Of a stretch of DNA of 15,222 nt, positions 1-5,731 are shown piece after piece (the first letter of the stretch is position 1; each line of letters begins with the position of its first letter). The notes below the pieces were generated by a model. It made no database searches and was not told where the DNA came from. It saw only the letters and a list, made by a program, of their open reading frames with translations. Made by a program: the position numbers and the translations under genes. Source of the stretch: an uncultured bacterium (GTDB lineage: Bacteria > Planctomycetota > UBA1135 > GCA-002686595); NCBI GenBank assembly GCA_902826945.1, contig CADEGS010000098.1:1-15222 (forward strand). The letters are read 5' to 3'.

Positions 1-1
1 G

Positions 2-556
2 GTCGAGCTCGACCCGCCGCTCTGCTCCGCGTGCCTCCCCTCGCGGCCCTTCCTGGTCGTCGGCGAGCAGCCGAACCGCGCGACCGAGGACCGGCCGGAC
101 CGCTGGCTGCGCCCCGACCGGAGCGGGATCCGCCACGCCGGGAACCGGCTCCTCGACTACTCGGGGTTTCCGCGCGAGCCCTTCCTCGCGTCCTTTGACC
201 GCACCAACCTCCTCCAGGACGCCGGCCCCTGGTCGGTCCCGCGCGCGCGCGCCGCTGCGCTCGAGATCCTCGAGCGCGAAGCAAGGATGGCGGCGGCGGG
301 CGGGCGTCGGTTCGCGGTGCTGCTCCTCGGCCGGCGCGTGCGCGAGGCCTTCGGGCTCGAGCACGCGCTCGTCTTCACGTTCCAGCGCGCGCGCGTCGAG
401 GGCGCGCCGCGGCTGCTCATGCTCCCGCACCCCTCGGGCCGCTGCCGCACCTGGAACGAGCGCGGGGCCCGCGATCGCGCGCGCCGTCGCTTCGCCGAGC
501 TGCGCGCGATCGCCGAGGCGCTCGAGGCCGCGCGAGCGCAGGAGGCGGCGCTTTGA
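2..556 (+). CDS. Uracil-DNA-glycosylase-like protein, 5'-truncated
   Basis: The reading frame is open from base 2, so the start lies upstream; 184 residues are visible, ending at the TGA at 554-556. The visible part carries landmarks of the uracil-DNA glycosylase fold as used by phage proteins: FLVVGEQPN (residues 17-25; the GExP loop after strand 1), TNLL (68-71), the hydrophobic strand AVLLLGRRV (105-113) and LPHPSGRCRTWN (141-152; the HPS-type loop with a following W-N). In the family these loops hold the flipped base and contact the DNA backbone. Whether this member excises uracil or acts on another modified base cannot be told from sequence. CSAC (8-11) might belong to a metal site begun upstream. 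It heads the early-type operon, and the next gene starts inside its stop codon. Fold assignment fairly sure, activity not. Confidence 0.75.
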   Translation, partial: VELDPPLCSACLPSRPFLVVGEQPNRATEDRPDRWLRPDRSGIRHAGNRLLDYSGFPREPFLASFDRTNLLQDAGPWSVPRARAAALEILEREARMAAAGGRRFAVLLLGRRVREAFGLEHALVFTFQRARVEGAPRLLMLPHPSGRCRTWNERGARDRARRRFAELRAIAEALEAARAQEAAL

Positions 557-891
557 GCGAGCGGGCTAGGCTGCGCCTCTCGCGCTGGCGGCGACACGCC
601 GAGTTCCAGGCGGCGCGCGCGCTGTTCTGGGCTGGTCGCCGCGCCGGCCGCCTCGGCCGATGGCGGCTCGACGCGATCCTGCAGACGGCCGCGATCGTGC
701 TCGTCGGGGACGCGCGTCGCCTGCAGCGCGAGGAGTTCGAGGGGTTCCTGCGCATGATCCGCGGATCCGACGACCTGGGCCGCTCCTGGGCGCTCGTCTG
801 CGAGCTCGTGGGCCGCGGCTATCGCGTGACGCGCCTGACCGGGAAGCCCGACGGCGTGATCGACGTCGAGCTCGAGGCGCCCGGCCGGTGA
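553..891 (+). CDS. Hypothetical phage protein (112 aa)
   Basis: I do not recognise this protein. The TTG start (553-555) overlaps the previous stop in a TTGA arrangement, which suggests translational coupling. The N-terminal 40 residues are strongly basic (many Arg, e.g. RLRLSRWRRH). A predicted helical segment around DAILQTAAIVLVGDARRLQ follows, then a C-terminal part that looks beta-rich (YRVTRLTGKPDGVIDVELE). The hydrophobic stretch AAIVLV is too short for a membrane span. The basic N-terminus could contact nucleic acid, but that is inference. The GTG of the next gene overlaps its TGA. Codon use matches the neighbours, and the conserved overlap pattern supports it as real. Confidence 0.68.
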   Translation: MSERARLRLSRWRRHAEFQAARALFWAGRRAGRLGRWRLDAILQTAAIVLVGDARRLQREEFEGFLRMIRGSDDLGRSWALVCELVGRGYRVTRLTGKPDGVIDVELEAPGR

Positions 892-1220
892 GCACTCCCG
901 ACTTCGTCCTCTGCTCCCGCGTGACCAGCCGGCCGGCGGCCGTGCCCGGCTCGACGGCGGTCCGCTGCTCGCGCTGCGAGGTCGCCGTCTGGCTCTCGCC
1001 GTCCTCGCGCTCGATCGACGCTCCTCGCCTCTGCCTGGACTGCCTCGCCAGGCTCATGCGCGAGAGGGGCGAGGTCGTCGACGCGCTGCCGCCGACCGCC
1101 GACCAGCGCGCCGAGATCGAGGCGCACGCGGCGCGACGCCGGCGCGCCGCTTCTTTGGACCACGGCGGCGCCGCGCCGGCGCCGTCTCCCACCGACACCC
1201 GACACCCTCGCGAACCATGA
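888..1220 (+). CDS. Small four-cysteine zinc-ribbon-like protein (110 aa)
   Basis: The GTG start at 888 overlaps the previous TGA (GTGA); the frame is open further upstream, but that part is a shadow of the preceding gene. The protein has two CxxC pairs, CSRC (residues 27-30) and CLDC (49-52), separated by 18 residues. This spacing is typical of a structural zinc ribbon. Between the knuckles lies VAVWLSPSS, a hydrophobic strand and turn. After residue 53 comes a basic helical tail and a disordered Ala/Pro end. Such small zinc proteins are common in phage early regions and may bind DNA or host proteins. No specific function can be given. The following ParB-like gene overlaps it by 4 bases. Confidence 0.65.
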   Translation: MSTPDFVLCSRVTSRPAAVPGSTAVRCSRCEVAVWLSPSSRSIDAPRLCLDCLARLMRERGEVVDALPPTADQRAEIEAHAARRRRAASLDHGGAAPAPSPTDTRHPREP

Positions 1221-3100
1221 CCACGACGAAGACCAGGCGCCGCGGAGGCGCTCCCGCCGACCCCGAGCCCGTCCCCGAGATCCGCCGCGTCGTCGCGCCC
1301 GACCAGGGGGGCTACCGCGTGCGCGCGGTCGAGCGCCTCGAGGTCCCCCTCGACCGGCTGCACGTCTCGCCGGGGAACCGGCCCGTGCAGGAGGACGCGG
1401 CCCTCGCCGAGCTGCGCGCCTCGATCGAGCAGAACGGCGTGCTGCAGGCGCTCCTCGTGCGCCGCCGTGACGACGGCGGCTTCGAGATCATCGCCGGCGC
1501 GCGGCGCGCCGCGGCCGCGCGCGGCGTGCTCGAGGCCGTGCCCTGCGACGTGCTCAACGTCGGCACGGTGCGCGCCGACCACCTGCGCGTCGTCGAGAAC
1601 GTCCAGCGCCAGGACCTCGCGCCGCTCGAGGAGGCGCAGGCCTTCGAGGACCTGGTCGCGCACGGCTACACGGTCGAGCAGGCCGCGGCCGAGGTCGGCA
1701 AGAGCGTCGGCCACGTGGCGCGCCGCCGCAACCTCCTGAACCTCTCGCCGGCGTGGCGCGCGGTGCTCGCCGGCCAGCCCGGGGCCGGCCGCACCTTGCG
1801 CGGAGCCCCGCGATCGCGCGACCTCAAGGACGAGGACGGCGTCCACCCCGCGCGCGCCTGGGGCGTCGAGCTGCTCGAGCTCGTGGCGACGCAGTCGCAC
1901 GAGACGCAGGACGTGCTCCTCGGGGACGCCAGCTTCGGCGAGGTCCCGACCCGCGCGCAGCTCCGCCGCCAGCTCGCCAAGCTCTCGGCCGACCTCTCGC
2001 TCGCGCCCTGGGACCTCGCGGACGAGGCGCTCGCGCCGAAGGCCGGGTCCTGCGCGGCGTGCCCGAAGCGTTCCGACCGGGGCTCCCCGGGCCTCTTCGA
2101 CGCGATGCTCGACATCGCGCCGCGCGCCGAGAAGGCGGCGGGGGCCGCGGCCCTGTGCCTCGACCTCGAGTGCTGGCGCGGCAAGCTCGCGGCGCACGCC
2201 CGCGCGCGCGTCGCGGCCGCGCGCGCCGAGCACGGCGACGCGCTGCTCGTCGTGGCGCAGAAACCGCGGTTCGGGCACGAGCACGACCGCCACGAGCTCT
2301 CCGGGATCTACTTCGGCAGCGGCGTGCACGCGGGCCTGGGCAAGGTCGTGCGGCACGACGACGTCTGCGGGTGCAAGTCGGGGGCGAAGGGCGCGCGGCC
2401 GGCGATCTTCCTCGACGGGGACTTCCGCGTGCGCTGGGTCACGCTCGCGCGGAACGGCGAGGCGCGCTCCTCGGCCGCCGCGCGCGCCGCCGGCGGGGAG
2501 AAGGCGAAGGCCGCGCCGGCGAAGGGCGAGAAAGAGCGGCGGGCCGACGCGCTGCGGCGTCTCGCCGCACGCCGCGACGCCTGGGTCCTCGACCAGGTCT
2601 CGGCCGCGCTCGAGGAGCTCGAGCCGATCGCCGAGGCCGCGAAGGACCAGGACCCGGCGAAGGCGCTCGCGGCTTTCCAGCTCCTCGCGGTCGACTGCCT
2701 CGGCGGCAACGGGCCCGAGAGACTCTGGAACGAGACCGCGAAGGCGCGGGAGAAGCGATACCTCGCCCTGGACAAGGCGCGCGCCGAGGCCTGTCGCCAC
2801 GACGTCGAGGGCGACCTGTGGCGCTCGGTCACGCGCCCGCGGCTCGCGGCCGTCCTGAACCGCCACGGGCTCGCGCAGGGCTCCCTCGGCCCGCTGGTCG
2901 GCTTCGCGGTCTCCGCGCTCTCGCCCCTGGGCCTGGACGTCCCCGCGCTCATCCTGCGCAGCGAGAGCGAGATCGCCCCGCCGAAGTGGCTCGCGGCCGA
3001 GAAGGCGGAACCTACTGCAAAGCCCGCCGCAGAGGGTCGCCGGCGCGGGGCCTCGAAACGCTCGGGCAAGAAGGCCAAGGGCCGGGCGCGGAAGTCGTGA
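1217..3100 (+). CDS. ParB/RepB/Spo0J-family protein
   Basis: A 627-residue protein with an N-terminal ParB nuclease-like/CTP-switch domain. SPGNRP (51-56), the helix AALAELRASIEQNGVLQALLV (61-81), GARRAAAA (94-101, the GERRxRA-type box) and ENVQRQDLAPLEEAQAF (127-143) fit the family. A helix-turn-helix follows at about 152-176 (TVEQAAAEVGKSVGHVARR). Unlike short chromosomal ParB, it has a long C-terminal extension with CAAC (279-282) and a further Cys pair (C314, C319), a probable zinc site seen in phage and plasmid ParB-like proteins, then a Lys/Ala-rich linker and a helical domain. The tail is very basic (KRSGKKAKGRARKS). No ParA lies in the window, so it may serve as a DNA-binding regulator or in replication rather than in partition. 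The ATG overlaps the previous TGA and the stop overlaps the next GTG. Family sure, role open. Confidence 0.92.
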   Translation: MTTTKTRRRGGAPADPEPVPEIRRVVAPDQGGYRVRAVERLEVPLDRLHVSPGNRPVQEDAALAELRASIEQNGVLQALLVRRRDDGGFEIIAGARRAAAARGVLEAVPCDVLNVGTVRADHLRVVENVQRQDLAPLEEAQAFEDLVAHGYTVEQAAAEVGKSVGHVARRRNLLNLSPAWRAVLAGQPGAGRTLRGAPRSRDLKDEDGVHPARAWGVELLELVATQSHETQDVLLGDASFGEVPTRAQLRRQLAKLSADLSLAPWDLADEALAPKAGSCAACPKRSDRGSPGLFDAMLDIAPRAEKAAGAAALCLDLECWRGKLAAHARARVAAARAEHGDALLVVAQKPRFGHEHDRHELSGIYFGSGVHAGLGKVVRHDDVCGCKSGAKGARPAIFLDGDFRVRWVTLARNGEARSSAAARAAGGEKAKAAPAKGEKERRADALRRLAARRDAWVLDQVSAALEELEPIAEAAKDQDPAKALAAFQLLAVDCLGGNGPERLWNETAKAREKRYLALDKARAEACRHDVEGDLWRSVTRPRLAAVLNRHGLAQGSLGPLVGFAVSALSPLGLDVPALILRSESEIAPPKWLAAEKAEPTAKPAAEGRRRGASKRSGKKAKGRARKS

Positions 3101-3711
3101 GCCGGCCGGAGATCCCGACGAGCGGGCACCCGCTCACCTGGCCGCTCGGCTGGGCGCGCACCGAGCGCCGCCGGCACGCGACGTTCCGGGTCACGTTCTC
3201 CGAGGCGCGGAGCCGGCTCCTGCGCGAGCTCGAGCGGCTGCGCGCGCGCGACCTCGTGATCTCGACCAACCTCGAGACGAAGCTCGACGGCATGCCCTAC
3301 GCGAACCGTTCCGAGCCCGCCGACCCCGGCGTCGCGGTCTACTTCCGGCTCGAGGGCGAGCCGCGCGTGCTCGCCTGCGACCGCTGGCTCGCCGTCCGCG
3401 ACAACCTGCGCGCGATCGGCCTGCACGTCGAGGCTATGCGCGCGATGGAGCGATGGGGCGTGGGCTCGGTCGAGCAGGCCTTCCGCGGCTACGCGGCGCT
3501 TCCTGGCCGCGGCGAGACCACCGCGGGCGCCAGGCCGTGGCGCGAGGTCCTCGGCCTGGACGGCACGGCCGTGACGCTCGAGGGCGCGCGCGCGCGCTTC
3601 GCCGTGCTCGCGCGCCGCCTGCACCCCGACAACGGCGGGCCGCGCGCGCCGTTCGAGGAGGTCTGCGCGGCGTGGTCCCAGGCGCGGGCCGAGCTCGAGA
3701 TCGCGCCGTGA
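3097..3711 (+). CDS. Phage J-domain (DnaJ-like) protein
   Basis: The GTG start at 3097 overlaps the ParB-like stop (GTGA) and gives 204 residues. The N-terminal part is a phage-specific domain with segments I recognise from this family: WPLGWARTERRRHATF (15-30), ISTNLETKLDGMPYAN (55-70), DPGVAVYF (76-83) and ACDRWLAVRDNLRAIGLHVEA (93-113). The C-terminal 55 residues resemble a J-domain: WREVLGLDG, a helix, ARFAVLARRLHPDNGG with the HPD tripeptide at 176-178, and a final helix ending in AAWSQARAEL. The HPD motif is what J-proteins use to stimulate Hsp70 ATPase, so a link to the host DnaK or recruitment of a chaperone to phage DNA replication is plausible. That role is inferred. The pairing with the ParB-like gene is common in phage early regions. 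Confidence 0.87.
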   Translation: MSRPEIPTSGHPLTWPLGWARTERRRHATFRVTFSEARSRLLRELERLRARDLVISTNLETKLDGMPYANRSEPADPGVAVYFRLEGEPRVLACDRWLAVRDNLRAIGLHVEAMRAMERWGVGSVEQAFRGYAALPGRGETTAGARPWREVLGLDGTAVTLEGARARFAVLARRLHPDNGGPRAPFEEVCAAWSQARAELEIAP

Positions 3712-3977
3712 CGTGGCAGGGCGTGACGTGCTGGGCCGTGTACCACGCGACGCACCGGCGGGGCGACGCGATCGTGGGCCGGCGCCGCGTCGCCCGCGAG
3801 CTCGTCGCGGTCTTCGCGCTCGGGCCCGAGGCGACGACCAAAGAGGCGCGGCGCGTCGCCCGGCTCGAGTTCCCGGGCCGCGGCTTCGAGGTCCGCCAGG
3901 TCCGCGAGGGCTGCCGCGCCGACGCCTGGCAGGGCCGCGCGGTCGTGGCCCGGCTCGCGAGCCTCTCCGATGCCTGA
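3708..3977 (+). CDS. Hypothetical phage protein (89 aa)
   Basis: The GTG start at 3708 overlaps the stop of the J-domain gene (GTGA), and the stop is at 3975-3977. I do not recognise the protein. It begins TWQGVTCWAVYHATHRRGD and contains a likely strand (RELVAVFALGPEA), a helix (TKEARRVARLEF) and a strand pair (GFEVRQVREG). This suggests a small alpha/beta fold with a basic surface. No metal site or membrane segment is evident. It sits in the tightly packed early-type operon, and its last 8 bases overlap the next start. Confidence 0.68.
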   Translation: MTWQGVTCWAVYHATHRRGDAIVGRRRVARELVAVFALGPEATTKEARRVARLEFPGRGFEVRQVREGCRADAWQGRAVVARLASLSDA

Positions 3978-4170
3978 GCCCGACTGGTTCGACGCGGAGG
4001 AGCTCGACGCGGCGCGATTCCGCGCCGAGCTCCTCGCGGGCCGAGAGCGCCGCCCCTATACCGTCTGGCGGGTCGGGCGGGCGCAGTTCTTCACCGTGCG
4101 GGCGAAGGATGGGGACCGCGAGCGGCCCGACTTCGTCGAGACCGTCCACCCGAAGGAATCACGCGCATGA
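3970..4170 (+). CDS. Hypothetical small protein (66 aa)
   Basis: The ATG at 3970 overlaps the end of the preceding gene by 8 bases (ATGCCTGA), and the stop overlaps the ATG of the following gene (ATGA). The product is short: an acidic N-terminus (PEPDWFDAEELDAARF), then alternating hydrophobic segments (YTVWRVGRAQFFTVRAKDG) that could form a beta hairpin, and a polar tail. I do not recognise a family. Its tight coupling on both sides and normal codon use support it as real. A purine-rich Shine-Dalgarno sequence for the next gene lies inside its last codons. Confidence 0.68.
   Translation: MPEPDWFDAEELDAARFRAELLAGRERRPYTVWRVGRAQFFTVRAKDGDRERPDFVETVHPKESRA
4152..4158 (+). promoter_or_regulatory. 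Ribosome binding site for the 4167 gene
   Basis: GAAGGAA lies 8 bases before the ATG at 4167, inside the end of the preceding coding region. It is one of the few clear Shine-Dalgarno sequences in the window and fixes the start of the gene that follows. Confidence 0.6.
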
Positions 4171-4499
4171 TCGTCCAGGACCGAGAGCGGGACGCACTGG
4201 TCCAGCTCTACCCCCTCCTCGAGTGCTTCGCCGGCGCCCTCTACTCGCTCCCCGAGCAGGAGGTCGCCGGCCCGATCGGCGACCTCGCCTGGTCCGCGGC
4301 GCTCTCGCTGTGCGCGCGCGGATTCGGTGACGCGGTCTCGCGGGAGGAGTTCCGCGCGGGGCTGCGGAAGCTCCTCGAGGCGCGCGACTGCCTCGTGCGC
4401 GCGCGCCTGCGCGTCGAGCGCCTGGCCGTGCTCGACCACTACCCCGAGAACCCCGACGCCGGCGACGTGAGCCGGAGCGGGCTGAACCCCAACCCCTGA
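4167..4499 (+). CDS. Hypothetical phage protein (110 aa)
   Basis: The ATG overlaps the preceding stop (ATGA) and is preceded by a good ribosome binding site. I do not recognise the protein. It appears mostly helical: RDALVQLYPLLECFAGALYSLPEQ, a central amphipathic region GPIGDLAWSAALSLCARGFG, then REEFRAGLRKLLEARDCLV and RARLRVERLAVLDHY. It ends in a short disordered tail rich in Pro and Asn. Three scattered cysteines do not form a CxxC pair. It is the second-last gene of the left operon, with 20 bases separating it from the next start. Confidence 0.72.
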   Translation: MIVQDRERDALVQLYPLLECFAGALYSLPEQEVAGPIGDLAWSAALSLCARGFGDAVSREEFRAGLRKLLEARDCLVRARLRVERLAVLDHYPENPDAGDVSRSGLNPNP

Positions 4500-4504
4500 A
4501 CCGC

Positions 4505-4513
4505 AAGGAAGGA
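4505..4513 (+). promoter_or_regulatory. Ribosome binding site for the acidic-protein gene
   Basis: AAGGAAGGA lies 6 bases before the ATG at 4520, in the 20-base gap between genes. It is the strongest Shine-Dalgarno match seen in the window, so the acidic protein is probably well translated. Confidence 0.7.
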
Positions 4514-4519
4514 CCGACG

Positions 4520-4921
4520 ATGTCCCGCAGAAAGAAGACGCCCGAACCCCCGGCCGAGCCCGACCCCGACGAGCGCGACCTGCTCGGCGACGACCCCGCC
4601 GGGGACGACGAGGAGGACGGCGGCGACGACGAGGACGACGAGGACGCCGAGGAGGACGAGGACGACGCGCAGGGCGCGAAGGGTTCGGCGCCGCCGCGGC
4701 GCGGCCCCAAGGTGGGCGACAAGGTCGAGCTAGAGGTCCTCGCGAACGGGCCGACCTACCGGCGCGTGCTCGCCCGCGTGGTCGCCGTGCAGCAGGAGCT
4801 CCGGCTCACGCTCGCGGCGAAGCTCTCGGCGGACCACCCCGAGACCACCTTCGAGAACGTCCCCCACCACGACCGCGCGGGCGGCGCGCGGCCGTGCTGG
4901 CGCTGGCCCGCGGGCGCGTGA
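4520..4921 (+). CDS. Acidic protein with C-terminal beta-barrel-like domain (133 aa)
   Basis: The first residues are basic (MSRRKK). Residues 13-49 then form an intensely acidic, probably disordered tract in which 25 of 37 residues are Asp or Glu. A linker (GAKGSAPPRRGPK) leads to a small domain at about 64-110 with alternating strands (VGDKVELEVL, YRRVLARVVAVQQELRLTL) that looks like an SH3/Tudor-type barrel. A His/Trp tail follows. I do not recognise a named family. Acidic tracts of this kind occur in DNA-mimic proteins, histone-chaperone-like proteins and ssDNA-binding-protein tails, so an interaction with basic DNA-binding proteins is possible but unproven. It closes the left operon, directly before a strong stem-loop. 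Confidence 0.78.
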   Translation: MSRRKKTPEPPAEPDPDERDLLGDDPAGDDEEDGGDDEDDEDAEEDEDDAQGAKGSAPPRRGPKVGDKVELEVLANGPTYRRVLARVVAVQQELRLTLAAKLSADHPETTFENVPHHDRAGGARPCWRWPAGA

Positions 4922-4932
4922 TGTTCTAGCGT

Positions 4933-4966
4933 GCCCGCGCGCCCCTCTCCGTGGGGGCGCGCGGGC
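4933..4966 (+). terminator. Strong stem-loop, probable terminator
   Basis: Bases 4933-4945 and 4954-4966 are perfect 13-bp inverted complements around an 8-base loop, starting 11 bases after the stop at 4921. The following bases (ccgccgttctgtccc) are only mildly T-rich, so the intrinsic terminator is not textbook. Position and stem strength still suggest it ends the left operon. Confidence 0.6.
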
Positions 4967-5026
4967 CCGCCGTTCTGTCCCTTTCGCGAGGGTGCCCGGC
5001 GGCCCGCCCTCTCCCTGCTCGCCCGC

Positions 5027-5731
5027 ATGGCATCCCTCGAGCTCCGCGTCCGGCATAACTTCGACCGGGGCTCCCTCGCCTTCCGCGCCCTCGCCCGCGA
5101 GCACATGCCCTTCGTCCGGGCGGTCACGCTCACGCGGATCGCGCAGGCCGCGCGCGACGCGCACCGCGCCTCGCTCCCCCGGCGGTTCACGATCAGGAAC
5201 CGCCGCGTGCTGACCTCGACCGTCGCCGTCCCCGCGCGGAAGGCGGACTACCCTCGCGAGGCCTCGGCCGTCGCGGTCCGCGACGCCTGGCTCGCGCAGC
5301 ACGAGAAGGGGGGCGACAAGCTCCCCGCGCCCGGCCGGCAGTTCGTCGCGGTCAAGGCGCGCCAGCTCCCGCGCGGCGTCTCCGGCCGCGTGCCGAAGAG
5401 CCTCAAGCCCGGCGCGCTCCTCTCGCGCAAGGGCGGGGCGTTCTACGTCGACCAGCGCGGCTACCTCACCGCTCGCGGCCCCCGCGCGCGCGGCCCCGGC
5501 CGGCGACGGCGCGCGCACGGGCCGCCGACGCGCGACCAGGCGATCGCCGAGCAGCTCGCCGAGCGCCTGCGCGTCTTCTACTACCTCAAGCGCCGCACCC
5601 GGCTGAAGCCGCGCCTCGGCCTCGAGGACACGGCGCGCGAGATCGTCCGCACGCGCGCGGCGCGGCTCGGCGAGCGCGAGCTCGCGCGGGCCACCCGCGA
5701 GATCCGACACCGCTACCTGAGGCTCCCATGA
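5027..5731 (+). CDS. Putative minor tail / head-tail completion-like phage protein
   Basis: I chose the ATG at 5027 (234 residues). An earlier in-frame GTG at 4931 would put low-complexity sequence and the terminator stem inside the protein. The layout resembles a phage structural family I know as minor tail or tail-completion-like: an N-terminal helical part with VTLTRIAQAARDAHRA (33-48) and RFTIRNRRVLTSTVAV (53-68), a central loop with AQHEKGGDKLPAPGRQFVAV (90-109) and VPKSLKPGALLSRKGGAFYV (122-141), then YYLKRRTRLKPRLGLEDTAR (185-204) before a helical end. The family is typically about 200 residues and lies among head-tail or tail genes. Here it stands apart from the visible head module, which is odd. 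No clear Shine-Dalgarno sequence precedes it. Coding is sure; the functional label is tentative. Confidence 0.7.
   Translation: MASLELRVRHNFDRGSLAFRALAREHMPFVRAVTLTRIAQAARDAHRASLPRRFTIRNRRVLTSTVAVPARKADYPREASAVAVRDAWLAQHEKGGDKLPAPGRQFVAVKARQLPRGVSGRVPKSLKPGALLSRKGGAFYVDQRGYLTARGPRARGPGRRRRAHGPPTRDQAIAEQLAERLRVFYYLKRRTRLKPRLGLEDTAREIVRTRAARLGERELARATREIRHRYLRLP

Noticed and set aside
1..14. Perfect 14-bp palindrome at the first base of the window
   Set aside because: It codes V-E-L-D in the glycosylase-like frame, and ctcgag/gagctc-type palindromes are very common in this codon usage. No longer fold-back like that at the right end was found.
566..2866. Long open frame on the minus strand (766 codons)
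   Set aside because: It runs antisense to the zinc-ribbon and ParB-like genes; its translation is Arg/Ala/Gly-rich without recognisable motifs. Long antisense frames are expected in DNA this GC-rich.
4931..5026. GTG start at 4931 for the tail-like gene
   Set aside because: It would place the terminator stem inside the coding region and add a low-complexity N-terminus; the ATG at 5027 begins the recognisable part.
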